From assembly GCA_020628865.1 (NCBI GenBank), contig JAHDEJ010000005.1, positions 1-64,000 on the forward strand: a stretch of DNA of 64,000 bases, read 5' to 3'. Shown here one piece after another: positions 45,802-55,894 of the stretch. The DNA comes from Acidimicrobiales bacterium (GTDB lineage: Bacteria; Actinomycetota; Acidimicrobiia; Acidimicrobiales; SHLQ01). Positions within the stretch are counted from its first letter, which is position 1; every line of letters starts with the position of its first letter. Under the pieces are notes generated by a model. The model saw only the letters and a program-made list of their open reading frames with translations, searched no databases and was not told where the DNA came from. The position numbers and the translations under genes were made by a program.

Positions 45802-46182
45802 CTCTCGCTTGTAGAGCGTGACGGTCTGGCGGAGTGGAACCAGGTCTCGGCGGTAGCGCTGTTGTGTTTCGCGAATCGCGTCGCTGACTTCCCCGTCGTG
45901 TGAGGACTGCACGGCATGGAGCTCGGCCTCGAGCTGCGCCACGCGCCGCTCCAGTTCAAGAATGCGTTTGACACCGACGAGATTCATCCCTTCGGAGGTG
46001 AGTTCGGCGATGCGGCGCAACAGCTGCACGTCCTCATCGCTGTAGCGACGGTTGCCGCCTCCGGTCCGAGCCGGTGACACCAGGCCCTTGCGCTCGTAGA
46101 TGCGCAGGGTCTGGGGATGCATGCCGCTCAGTTCTGCGGCCACCGAGATGACGTAGACCGCCTTCTTGGATCCCGCAGCCAT
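45793..46182 (-). CDS. hspR: Heat-shock repressor HspR (MerR family)
   Basis: The 129-residue protein has an N-terminal MerR-type winged helix (YVISVAAELSGMHPQTLRIYERKGLVSP, about 9-36; GGGNRRYSDEDVQLLRRIAELT, about 41-63) and a coiled-coil tail (ILELERRVAQLEAELHAVQSS). HspR represses dnaK, clpB and its own operon by binding HAIR sites, with DnaK as co-repressor in actinobacteria (established). HAIR-like sites are present at 44893-44913 and 49637-49657. It is the last gene of the dnaK-grpE-dnaJ-hspR operon, overlapping the selenoprotein stop by 9 bases on the opposite strand. Confidence 0.96.
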   Translation of the reverse strand: MAAGSKKAVYVISVAAELSGMHPQTLRIYERKGLVSPARTGGGNRRYSDEDVQLLRRIAELTSEGMNLVGVKRILELERRVAQLEAELHAVQSSHDGEVSDAIRETQQRYRRDLVPLRQTVTLYKRESS

Positions 46183-46183
46183 C

Positions 46184-47107
46184 TCAGACCCCGAGTTCCG
46201 AACGCGGCGCCGGCTCGCTCACATCGGCGAGTTTCTCGATCAACGATCGTTCTTCCGCAGAGACCTCGGACGGGACGTGCACGTTGACCGTGACCAGGAG
46301 ATCACCGGTCTGGCTTCCGCTCATCACGCCGCGGCCGCGGATTCGCAGGACCTTGCCGGAGGGTGTCCCGGGTGGGATCCGAACCGTGACGGTGGTACCG
46401 GCCAATGTGGGCACCTTGATGTCCGCTCCCAGCGCAGCTTCGGCGAACGTCACCGGAACGGTGACCAGGAGATTGGCGCCGTCGCGCTCGAAGATGGCGT
46501 GGGCGGTGATCGTGATGGTGACGAGCAGGTCCCCGGCGTCGCCGCCGTCGGATGACGGGGCACCCTTGCCCGGAACACGAATTCGTTGCCCGTTGCTCAC
46601 GCCAGCCGGAATTCGCACGTTGACTTCCATCGGTTGACGCAGCACTTCCGATGTCAGCCGCACGGTCTTGGTCACGCCTTGCACGGCCTCTTCGAACGAG
46701 AGGGTCAACCGCGCTTGCAGATCCATGCCGGGCATCGGGCCGAAACCGCCGAAACCACGGCCACCGCGAGCGGCGCCGCCGCCGAACAGGCCACCGAGGA
46801 GATCGGAAAGGTCACCCAGGTCTCCCGGGCCATCGGCACCACGCGGGTTGTAGCCACCGAATCCGCCGCCACCGAGGCGACGGAACTCGTCGTAGCGCTT
46901 CCGGATCTTCTCGTCCCCGATGACGTCATTGGCCGCGGAGATCTCCTTGAACCGCTCCTCGGCTTTCGCGTCACCCTGGTTCGTGTCCGGGTGATACTTG
47001 CGAGCGAGGGTGCGATACGCCTTCGAGATCTCCTTGGCGGAGGCCTTCGAATCCACACCGAGCACGGCGTAGTAGTCCTTCTCCAGCCATTCACGTTGTG
47101 TGTCCAT
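46184..47107 (-). CDS. dnaJ: J-domain co-chaperone without zinc fingers (CbpA/type II DnaJ)
   Basis: The 307-residue DnaK co-chaperone has a J domain (about 9-77) with ARKYHPDTN carrying the HPD motif, a Gly/Phe-rich region (about 80-130) and C-terminal substrate-binding domains (about 130-295; DLQARLTLSFEEAVQG, IPPGTPSGKVLRIRGRG). The four CxxCxGxG zinc repeats of classical DnaJ are absent, so it is type II, like CbpA or DnaJ2. The start is ATG 47107, with GGAGG 6 nt upstream, rather than the GTG one codon earlier. It lies 41 bases after grpE and just before hspR. Confidence 0.94.
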   Translation of the reverse strand: MDTQREWLEKDYYAVLGVDSKASAKEISKAYRTLARKYHPDTNQGDAKAEERFKEISAANDVIGDEKIRKRYDEFRRLGGGGFGGYNPRGADGPGDLGDLSDLLGGLFGGGAARGGRGFGGFGPMPGMDLQARLTLSFEEAVQGVTKTVRLTSEVLRQPMEVNVRIPAGVSNGQRIRVPGKGAPSSDGGDAGDLLVTITITAHAIFERDGANLLVTVPVTFAEAALGADIKVPTLAGTTVTVRIPPGTPSGKVLRIRGRGVMSGSQTGDLLVTVNVHVPSEVSAEERSLIEKLADVSEPAPRSELGV

Positions 47108-47148
47108 CACTCACCTCCCCGGAACGACGTTCCACTGGTGGTTGGCAC

Positions 47149-47759
47149 TCAGCCAACCACCTTGACCATGGCGGGTCGAACGACCTTGCCCTTCCAGACG
47201 TATCCGGCTCGGAACACCTCGGCGATGTGGGGCCCGTCGGGGGCGTCGTCGTCCGCTGCCTCCGTGTCGTGCATGACCGCTTCATGTTGTTCCGGGTCGA
47301 AGGGTTCGCCGGCTTCGGGCGCCAACAGTTCGAGTCCGCTGCGCTCGAGCTCACCGATCAGTGCCGATCGGATGGGCAGCACCGCTGACTCCGGGTCCTG
47401 ACCGATCGCCGAATCACAGGCGTCGAGCACGGGCAGGAGGTTGCGGACGAGACCGGCCGACTGCGCGGCCGCCGCGTCTGCGACGCGCTTCTCCGACTGC
47501 TTGCGGTAGTTCGCGAAGTCCGCGGCGAGACGTTGGGAATCGGCGAGATAGCTGTCGCGTTCGGCCGTGATGGCCGAGAGCTCGGAGCCGTCGACCAGCT
47601 CCACGCCGTCTTCTGCTTCAGCCCGCTCTTCGATCACGCTGGCAAGATCCGCTGCCTGACGATTCGCGGCATCCCGCTCCTCGCTCACTTCATCGACCTC
47701 GTCGCGAAGGGCGGCGTTCTCCTCGATGATCGCGTCGACCGCTGAGGGTCGCTGATCGC

Positions 47760-47763
<4 letters not shown>
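47149..47763 (-). CDS. grpE: Nucleotide exchange factor GrpE
   Basis: The 204-residue protein releases ADP from DnaK. A long helical N-terminus (about 1-110) with [24 protein letters not shown] precedes the beta-wing domain. The conserved [17 protein letters not shown] (about 148-164) and [20 protein letters not shown] close the protein. Its ATG overlaps the dnaK stop by four bases (ATGA). It is the second gene of the HspR-regulated operon. Confidence 0.96.
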
Positions 47764-49607
<1,844 letters not shown>

Positions 49608-49636
49608 GTGGGTGTCTCCTGTTTTCACGTGCAGAA

Positions 49637-49657
49637 CTTGCGTGAGTTCGGCTCAAG
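49637..49657. promoter_or_regulatory. HAIR-like HspR operator upstream of dnaK
   Basis: CTTGCGT-N7-GCTCAAG (49637-49643, 49651-49657) matches the HAIR consensus CTTGAGT-N7-ACTCAAG with two changes. It lies 29 bases upstream of the dnaK ATG, at the expected position for HspR repression. It is weaker than the clpB site. Confidence 0.65.
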
Positions 49658-49865
49658 TGTAGAAGTGCAATATCCGTGACCGTCGGTTCCGACGGCGCCG
49701 AACTGAGCGCTCCCCCTCGAGCAGGGGGTTCTTCTTTAGTCGAATCCACTCAACTTCACGCCAGCGAGTTCTATTCCCCTTCTCGCTCGACACTTCCGGT
49801 CGAGAACCCACCCATGCACACCGCGCTGCCGGAACGACCGCCACTGGACACATCCCCCGGGCTCG

Positions 49866-49904
49866 GGTGCCTGGCACCTAAACCCCCGTTAGGTGCCAGG
49901 CACC
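49866..49904. repeat. REP-like palindromic repeat
   Basis: GGTGCCTGGCACCTAA (49866-49881) and TTAGGTGCCAGGCACC (49889-49904) are perfect inverted copies, separated by ACCCCCG. Each arm is itself a near-palindrome (GGTGCC-T-GGCACC). The two arms form a long hairpin in the 335-base gap between dnaK and gpmI (49608-49942), which otherwise holds only the HAIR site and no recognised gene. It resembles a repetitive extragenic palindrome (REP/BIME); it could also terminate gpmI transcription. Copy number elsewhere in the genome is unknown. Confidence 0.75.
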
Positions 49905-49942
49905 TACCGATCTTCGCGAGCTTGGCTCGGTCGGCGCTGGTG

Positions 49943-51562
49943 TCAGGTGAGGTCGAGGAGGGTTGGTTCGTAATCGGCGGGGGCCTTGAAGCCGAGGAGG
50001 TTGAGGAGCGTTGCCGCAACATTTGCGAGACCGGCGTCGGCGGGACCCGCCAGGGTGTACCCGGCGGAGCCGGCGTCGTGGATCGCGAAGGGCACCGGTG
50101 AGAGGGTGTGGCTCGTCAACGGCGTCTTCACGCCGTCCTTCTCGGTGTACATGATGTCGGCGTTGCCGTGATCGGCCGTGAACACCAACACGCCGCCCAG
50201 TTCGTCGATCACCTCGAGCAGTCGGCCCACGCACTCATCGAGCACGCGAATCGCTTCGATGGTCGCATTGAGGTCGCCGGTGTGACCGACCATGTCGGGG
50301 CTCGGAAAGTTCAGCCGACCCCAGTCATGGTCGCCGGACCGGAGAAGTTCGATCGTCTGATCCGTGATCTCGCGGACCTTCATGGCTGGGGTCTTGTTGA
50401 ACTCGACGTTGTCCGACGGGATCTCCACGTACGTCTCGAGCGTCGCGTCGAAATGACCACTTCGGTTGCCGTTCCAGAAGTAGGTCACGTGTCCGAACTT
50501 CTGGGTTTCGGAAATCGCGAAACTCCGCAAACCCTCGGTCACCAGATATTCGCTGACGGTTCGATCGATGGACGGAGGATCGACCAGGTAGCGCTGGGGA
50601 ATCTGCGCATCGCCGTCGTACTGGAGCATGCCCGCGTAGAAGACCTGGGGATTCGCGCCGCGGTCGAACGCGGTGAAGGTTTCGTCTTCGTATGCGCTGC
50701 TGATCTCCAGGGCACGGTCGCCACGGAAGTTGAAGAGGATGACTGCGTCGCCGTCGGCCATCGTTCCCACCGGACCGTCGTCGTCGACCACGACGAATTC
50801 GTCGAGGTACTGGTCGCCGCTGTCGGACTCGCCGTACATCGCTTCGACCGCGTCACGGGCAGACGTGAACGCTCGACCGATGCCGTGTGTGTGCGCGTTG
50901 TAGCCGCGCTCGACCATCGGCCAATCCGCCTCGTAGCGGTCCATGGTGATCGTCATCCGACCGCCGCCCGACGCGATCCGGTAATTGGCGCCGTCGACGG
51001 TGGCGTTGATGTCGGCAAGGACGGCCTCGGTTTGCTCGATGTACCCGAGGGCCGACCGCGCCGCCACGTCACGACCGTCGTGCATGATGTGCACCGCGCA
51101 GCTCGTCACACCTTCGGCAGACGCCTGGCGAAGCAATTGGTGCAGATGCTCGATGTGCGAGTGCACGTTGCCGTCCGAGTGCAGGCCGATCAGGTGCAGG
51201 GTGCCCGATCGGCCGTGCTCCACCGCATCCGCCCAGACTTGCGAATCGAAAATCGACGCATCTGCGAGGGCTTGGGCAACCAACTTTGCGCCTTGCGCAA
51301 AGATCCGTCCGGCGCCAAGCGCATTGTGACCGACCTCGCTGTTCCCCATGTCGCCATCGCTCGGGAGACCGACGGCCAGTCCGTGGGCGGCCAGCTCCCG
51401 CGACCGCTCCGACCGCAGGAGTGCATCGAGCTGAGGCGATTCCGCCATGGCGATGGCATTGCTGGCCACGTGGTCGGCACATCCGAAACCGTCGGCGATG
51501 ACCAGCAGCAGTGGGCCCGGTCGTTCCGGAGCGTTGGACAGGCGTTCGAGCGAGAGCGTCAT
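49943..51562 (-). CDS. gpmI: 2,3-Bisphosphoglycerate-independent phosphoglycerate mutase
   Basis: The 539-residue Mn-dependent enzyme interconverts 3- and 2-phosphoglycerate in glycolysis. LLVIADGFG (about 16-24) supplies the first metal site; DMGNSEVGHNALGAGRIF (about 66-83) contains the active-site Ser. VFTADHGNADIM (about 455-466) supplies the second metal site with Asp and His. The layout is normal for the family (510-550). ATG 51562 is used; a longer in-frame opening overlaps the divergent pterin dehydratase gene and is rejected. The 3' flank holds a REP-like hairpin. Confidence 0.96.
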   Translation of the reverse strand: MTLSLERLSNAPERPGPLLLVIADGFGCADHVASNAIAMAESPQLDALLRSERSRELAAHGLAVGLPSDGDMGNSEVGHNALGAGRIFAQGAKLVAQALADASIFDSQVWADAVEHGRSGTLHLIGLHSDGNVHSHIEHLHQLLRQASAEGVTSCAVHIMHDGRDVAARSALGYIEQTEAVLADINATVDGANYRIASGGGRMTITMDRYEADWPMVERGYNAHTHGIGRAFTSARDAVEAMYGESDSGDQYLDEFVVVDDDGPVGTMADGDAVILFNFRGDRALEISSAYEDETFTAFDRGANPQVFYAGMLQYDGDAQIPQRYLVDPPSIDRTVSEYLVTEGLRSFAISETQKFGHVTYFWNGNRSGHFDATLETYVEIPSDNVEFNKTPAMKVREITDQTIELLRSGDHDWGRLNFPSPDMVGHTGDLNATIEAIRVLDECVGRLLEVIDELGGVLVFTADHGNADIMYTEKDGVKTPLTSHTLSPVPFAIHDAGSAGYTLAGPADAGLANVAATLLNLLGFKAPADYEPTLLDLT

Positions 51563-51630
51563 GTTCCCGATCCTACCGCCGGTGCCAAAGCGGTCTCCGA
51601 ACGAACGACCAGAGCTGCAAAGCTGGTGGC

Positions 51631-51930
51631 ATGGCTGAACCCACACCCCTGTCGCCCGATGAACTCGTCGCCGTGCTCGCTGAGCTGGACGCGTGGGAAC
51701 ATGCCGAAGATCGCATCCGACGAACGTTTCGTTTCCCGTCGTTCGCGGCAGCCTTCGGCTGGATGAGCGAGATGGCGATTCATGCCGAACGGATGCATCA
51801 CCACCCGGAATGGTCGAATGTCTACAGCCGCGTCGACGTGGAACTCACGACACACGACGTTGGCGGGTTGTCGATGCTCGACGTGGAGCTTGCTCGGCGG
51901 ATGGACGCAGCCGCAGCGCTTCGATCCTGA
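51631..51930 (+). CDS. Pterin-4a-carbinolamine dehydratase-like protein
   Basis: The 99-residue protein has the family pattern RRTFRFPSFAAAFGWMSEMAIHAERMHHHPEWSNVYSRVDVELTTHDVGG (about 29-78), with the conserved HHHPEW His triplet and the TTHDVGG loop. These enzymes dehydrate 4a-hydroxytetrahydrobiopterin; in bacteria without phenylalanine hydroxylase the role is often unclear. It is divergent from gpmI and convergent with dnaN, 7 bases apart. The start is ATG 51631. Confidence 0.92.
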   Translation: MAEPTPLSPDELVAVLAELDAWEHAEDRIRRTFRFPSFAAAFGWMSEMAIHAERMHHHPEWSNVYSRVDVELTTHDVGGLSMLDVELARRMDAAAALRS

Positions 51931-51937
51931 CCCGGGG

Positions 51938-53029
51938 TCAGGACACGCGTACCGGCATCAGCAGGTAGAGGAAGTCCTCGGAGTCAGCGCCGCGCATGAC
52001 GGCGGGCTTGAGTGCGTCGACCGTCTGGAGGGTGATTTCCTCGCCTGCGGTGACTTCAATGCCGTCGATCAGGTACTCCGGGTTGAACGCCACAGTGAGA
52101 TCGTCGCCGTCGTAGTTCGCGTCGAGCACCTCCTGGGCCTGGCCGACGTCCTGGGTGACGGCGACGAGTTCGAGCCCGTCAGCACTCATGTTGAGGCGGA
52201 CCGGAGTGGCCTCCTGCGCCATCAGACGCACGCGTCGGACCGCATCGAGCAGTTCGCTGCGACCGACGGTGAGCTTGTTCGGGTAGGTGTCCGGGATGAG
52301 GCCGCGGTAGTTCGGGAATTCGCCTTCGATGAGCCGGGTCACCACCTGGGTGCCGCCGGCTTCGAAACTGGCATCGCGCTCGCCGAGCCGCAGAGCGACG
52401 CTTTCATGTTCGCCAAGAATTCGGGTGAGCTCAGCCAAGGCACGCGACGGTACGAGCACGGACTGATCCGACTCGAGCAACGAGGTGCCGGGAAGATCGC
52501 GAACGGCGAGACGGTAGGAGTCGGTCGACACCAGACGGAGGCCTTCGCCCTCGGGTGCGAGCAACACGCCCGTGAGAATCGGACGTGAATCGTCGCCGGA
52601 CGCTGCCTTGACGACCTGCTTGAGTGCTTCTGCGAGATCGCCCGAGCTGAGCGTGACCTCGTTCGCGGTGGGCGTACCGAGTCGGGGAAAGTCATCGGCG
52701 GGAATCGAGCGAATCGCGAATTCGGAACGACCGGCCGTGATCTGTACTTCCTCACCGTCGACCACCAGGTCGACGGCGCCCGGGCCGAGGGCGCGGACGA
52801 TGTCGGCGATCAGCTTCGACGGAATGACGACGACACCATCGGTGTCGCCACCAACGGTGAGTTCGCGGGAGATCGTGAGGTCGAGGTCTGAACCGGTGAT
52901 CCGCAGCTGATCACCGGTGAGCTGCAGATGCACACCGGAGAGTGCAACGTTGCCTGCTCGGCCACCAACCGCACGTCCTGCAGTGGTCAATGCTTCGAGG
53001 AGCACATCTCGTTCACATCGAAATTTCAT
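51938..53029 (-). CDS. dnaN: DNA polymerase III sliding clamp beta subunit
   Basis: The 363-residue clamp has three beta-clamp domains. Evidence: MKFRCERDVLLEALTTAGRAVG at the start, SEFAIRSIPADDFPRL (about 117-132), RLIEGEFPNYRGLIP (about 225-240) and the C-terminal YLLMPVRVS peptide. The length is close to the usual 365-375. It lies beyond the putative oriC from dnaA, in the order dnaA-oriC-dnaN on the same strand. Confidence 0.97.
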   Translation of the reverse strand: MKFRCERDVLLEALTTAGRAVGGRAGNVALSGVHLQLTGDQLRITGSDLDLTISRELTVGGDTDGVVVIPSKLIADIVRALGPGAVDLVVDGEEVQITAGRSEFAIRSIPADDFPRLGTPTANEVTLSSGDLAEALKQVVKAASGDDSRPILTGVLLAPEGEGLRLVSTDSYRLAVRDLPGTSLLESDQSVLVPSRALAELTRILGEHESVALRLGERDASFEAGGTQVVTRLIEGEFPNYRGLIPDTYPNKLTVGRSELLDAVRRVRLMAQEATPVRLNMSADGLELVAVTQDVGQAQEVLDANYDGDDLTVAFNPEYLIDGIEVTAGEEITLQTVDALKPAVMRGADSEDFLYLLMPVRVS

Positions 53030-53353
53030 GGTTCCACATCTCTTTGAGTGTTCAGATTCAGATTCGGTAATGGAGAAAGTAGGCGTGTGGATTGTGGATG
53101 AACGTTCTTTTCGCCTGATTTCTCAAGAAAGTGTCATTCACCCTTCATCCACTGTCGTCCACAGCATGTCGTGACGGAACGCTACGCCCCGTGGATGACA
53201 ATCTGTCCGTGCACAGAAGCGTGATGCAACTCCACAAGCGCGTCCGACAGGGTTTCCCCAGTTATCCACAAGTAATCCCCACCTGTGAACACTCGTCGCG
53301 CGAGGGCTCGCGCGGTTCGCGCGATCGATGGTGACCGATCGTGACCGGGCAGC
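53030..53353. other. Putative oriC region (dnaA-dnaN intergenic)
   Basis: The 324-base gap contains no ORF. It has a perfect DnaA box (TTATCCACA, 53262-53270) plus several near-boxes (for example TGTGGATGA at 53093-53101 and TCGTCCACA at 53155-53163). AT-richer stretches lie near 53041-53080 and 53105-53145. The position between dnaA and dnaN is the usual place of actinobacterial oriC (family knowledge). Strand bias of flanking genes and the nearby parS sites agree. The true unwinding site is not determined. Confidence 0.8.
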
Positions 53354-54757
53354 TCACCTGGAGGTGCTCTTGATCCGCGTGGTCAGCTCGGTGACCTGGT
53401 CGTAGATCTGGCGTCGCTCCGCCATGAGGTTGCCGATCTTGTCGACGGCGTGGATGACGGTGGTGTGGTCTCGACCACCGAATTCCCGGGCAATGGCGGG
53501 GTACGAGAGGTCGGTGACCTCACGGAATACGTACATGGCGACCTGTCGGGCGGTCACCAGCGGCCGGCGACGGCTGGCACCGATGATCTCCTCGATGCTG
53601 AACCCGAACATGTCGGACGTCTCGTCGAGAATCATCCGTGGAGTGATCTGCCGAGGCTGTTGCGTGGTCAACAGATCACCGAGCACCCGCTGGGTGAGGT
53701 CGATGGTGAGTGATTCACCGGTGAGGTTCGCGTAGGCGGTGACTCGGATGAGGGCACCTTCGAGCTCGCGAATGTTGTCCTTCACGCGTTCGGCGATGAA
53801 CAGCAGCACGTCCGGCGGCACGACCTGCCGCGAGTTCTCGGCCTTCTTCTGGAGAATGGCGAGTCGGGTCTCGATGTCGGGTGGCTGGATGTCGGTGATC
53901 AGCCCCATCTTGAATCGACTTCGCAGTCTGTCCTCGAGGGTCGGGATGCTGTCCGGCGGTCGATCCGACGTGAGCACGATTTGACGATTCGCCTGATGCA
54001 GCGTGTTGAACGTGTGGAAGAACTCCTCCTGGAGACCTTCCTTGCCTTCCACGAACTGGATGTCGTCGACCAGAAGCACGTCGATCTCGCGGTACCGGCG
54101 CTTGAACTGGATGGTCGTGTTCTGACGAATGGCGTCGACGAACTCGTTCAGGAACGTCTCGGTCGAGACGTAGCGAACCGAGAAGTGCGGGTAGTGCGTG
54201 TGTACGTAGTTCTCGATCGCACGGAGAAGGTGGGTCTTGCCCAGCCCGGCATCGCCATAGATGAAGAGCGGGTTGTAGGACTTCGCCGGCGTTTCGGCCA
54301 CCGACAGGGCCGCAGCATGGGCGAAACGGTTGCCGGTACCGGTCACGAAGTCGTCGAAGGTGTATCGGTCAGCCGGCTCGGTCATGCCTTCGCCCGGGTG
54401 CACGGCGGTCTCCGGCTCGGTGGGGAGCTCGGGCAGCGGCACTTCGAGCCTCGGTCCGTCGCCTGTGAGGTCGAGTACCGTGGCATCGAGGCCCAACAGC
54501 GTCGAGTCGTCCACCCGCACCTCGAGCTTCATCTCCAACGGCCGTTCGTTCGCCTCGGTCAAGGCATCACGGACGATGCCCAGGTACCGGGCTTCGATCC
54601 GGTCTTTGACCATGCGCGAGGGCACGGCGACGATGATCTCGTCGGTGGTGAGGTCGATGGCCTCGAGTTCGCGGAATGTGGTGTTCCACACCACATCGGA
54701 GACCTGCGCCCGGATGAGATCCGAACATGTGGTCCACAATTCGCCAGCTTCGTACAC
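53354..54757 (-). CDS. dnaA: Chromosomal replication initiator DnaA
   Basis: The 467-residue protein starts at GTG 54757 (GGGAG nine bases upstream), which fits the domain I block [23 protein letters not shown]. Domain III has [17 protein letters not shown] (Walker A, about 165-182) and [15 protein letters not shown] (Walker B, about 225-240). Domain IV includes [15 protein letters not shown] (about 430-444), the DNA-binding helix-turn-helix. A longer open frame to 55114 would start within DnaA-box-containing sequence and is rejected. The length is normal (450-520). Confidence 0.96.
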   Translation of the reverse strand: MYEAGELWTTCSDLIRAQVSDVVWNTTFRELEAIDLTTDEIIVAVPSRMVKDRIEARYLGIVRDALTEANERPLEMKLEVRVDDSTLLGLDATVLDLTGDGPRLEVPLPELPTEPETAVHPGEGMTEPADRYTFDDFVTGTGNRFAHAAALSVAETPAKSYNPLFIYGDAGLGKTHLLRAIENYVHTHYPHFSVRYVSTETFLNEFVDAIRQNTTIQFKRRYREIDVLLVDDIQFVEGKEGLQEEFFHTFNTLHQANRQIVLTSDRPPDSIPTLEDRLRSRFKMGLITDIQPPDIETRLAILQKKAENSRQVVPPDVLLFIAERVKDNIRELEGALIRVTAYANLTGESLTIDLTQRVLGDLLTTQQPRQITPRMILDETSDMFGFSIEEIIGASRRRPLVTARQVAMYVFREVTDLSYPAIAREFGGRDHTTVIHAVDKIGNLMAERRQIYDQVTELTTRIKSTSR

Positions 54758-55161
54758 GATCGTTTGCTCCCAGCAGTTTCCACAGGCGATTCCACAGATG
54801 TGGACATCCACCGGTCCATCACCTTCGCGCGCGACTTGGAACCGATCCAATCGCGTTGTGGATAACCGCGATCCGACCTTTGATTTCATGGGAAATCGAC
54901 GCGTCGCGCCGAACGCGTGTGCGATTCGATAGGCGGAGACGACCGTGTCGAGGTTGTCCCCATGTGTGGTGCGGTGACCGCTCCGCGCGCTGTGGATCTC
55001 GGTGTTCGCGCCCGCGTGTGGTTGGAACGCGCCCCGCGATGGCCCTAACGTTGAAGGTTGTTCTTCCCGGGTACGGGTTGCGCGTGTGTCCCTTCTTCGA
55101 CACATCGGCCACATTTCGCCGGTTCTGCACCGCTCTCCTGCCCCCGATCCACGGAGCCATC
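54758..55161. promoter_or_regulatory. dnaA-rpmH divergent intergenic region with DnaA boxes
   Basis: This is a 404-base gap between divergent dnaA and rpmH. It includes a perfect DnaA box in reverse (TGTGGATAA, 54857-54865) and several TCCACA half-motifs around 54778-54805 and 54995. It is expected to carry the dnaA and rpmH promoters; boxes here suggest dnaA autoregulation or a second part of the origin. No ORF is supported. Confidence 0.7.
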
Positions 55162-55296
55162 ATGAAGCGCACCTACCAGCCCAACGTCCGCAAGCGGGCC
55201 AAGAAGCATGGGTTCCGCAGCCGCATGTCGACCCGCGCCGGCCGCGAAGTTCTCAAGAACCGCCGCCGCAAGGGCCGTCACAAGATCGCTGCTTGA
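55162..55296 (+). CDS. rpmH: 50S ribosomal protein L34
   Basis: The 44-residue ribosomal protein reads [20 protein letters not shown] and continues with the typical [18 protein letters not shown] tail. It starts at ATG 55162 and is the first gene of the rightward rpmH-rnpA-yidD-yidC-jag-rsmG block. The stop overlaps the TTG start of rnpA by four bases. Confidence 0.98.
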   Translation: MKRTYQPNVRKRAKKHGFRSRMSTRAGREVLKNRRRKGRHKIAA

Positions 55297-55664
55297 TTCG
55301 GGGCATCTCCGATCGGGCGACGTTTGCCCGTCTGCGTGCCCATGGCACCAGCGTGCGAACGTCGGATCTGCGGCTCCGACACCTCGACGAATCCACTGAC
55401 GATGCCACCCTCCGGGTGGCATACGCGATTCCGAGGAAAGTGGGCGGCGCAGTCGTCCGCAATCGGATCCGACGGCGCATCCGTGGTCTGCTCGACGAGC
55501 GTCGAGCCTCCGGTCTCCCGCTGCCCACCGGGGCGATGATGTTCATCGTCTTCCCGTCGGCCCGAGACCTGACCCATCAGGACCTTCGTGAACAGGTGAC
55601 AGACGTGTTGGACAAGCTACAAGCTTCCAAAACCTTGAAAAACCAAGGAATCGAGCCTCGATGA
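55293..55664 (+). CDS. rnpA: Ribonuclease P protein component
   Basis: The 123-residue protein binds the RNase P RNA. Evidence: [13 protein letters not shown]-like N-terminus, [25 protein letters not shown] (about 47-71, RNR signature) and [12 protein letters not shown]. The best start is TTG 55293, which overlaps the rpmH stop (TTGA), because no ATG or GTG exists before the first conserved residues. It overlaps yidD by four bases. Confidence 0.94.
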   Translation: MIRGISDRATFARLRAHGTSVRTSDLRLRHLDESTDDATLRVAYAIPRKVGGAVVRNRIRRRIRGLLDERRASGLPLPTGAMMFIVFPSARDLTHQDLREQVTDVLDKLQASKTLKNQGIEPR

Positions 55665-55894
55665 CCCGGCTCGCACGCGGCCTCATCTCGGTCTACCAGG
55701 CCTGGTCGTCCACGCGTCCCCCCCGGTGTCGTTACACCCCATCCTGTTCCCACTACACCGATGAAGCCATCGCCGAGCACGGATTCCTGAAGGGCTCCTG
55801 GCTCGGCGTTCGTCGTATCAGTCGCTGTCATCCCTGGGGCGGCCACGGCCACGACCCCGTTCCTGTTCGAAAGGCGAACGAATGTTCGATCTGA
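55661..55894 (+). CDS. yidD: Membrane protein insertion efficiency factor YidD
   Basis: The 77-residue protein shows the family core: ARGLISVYQAW, PRCRYTPSCSHYTDEAI (about 22-38) and GVRRISRCHPWGGHGHDPVP (about 49-68). YidD assists YidC-mediated insertion. ATG 55661 overlaps rnpA by four bases, and the stop overlaps the yidC start by 13 bases. Confidence 0.96.
   Translation: MTRLARGLISVYQAWSSTRPPRCRYTPSCSHYTDEAIAEHGFLKGSWLGVRRISRCHPWGGHGHDPVPVRKANECSI

Noticed and set aside
49622-49637. parS-like TGTTTTCACGTGC near dnaK
   Set aside because: Only half matches the palindrome; the three perfect sites near parA are clearly distinct.
55874-55889. SOS-box-like palindrome GCGAACGAATGTTCGA at the yidC start
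   Set aside because: It overlaps the yidC start codon inside yidD coding sequence and is constrained by codons; no regulatory context.
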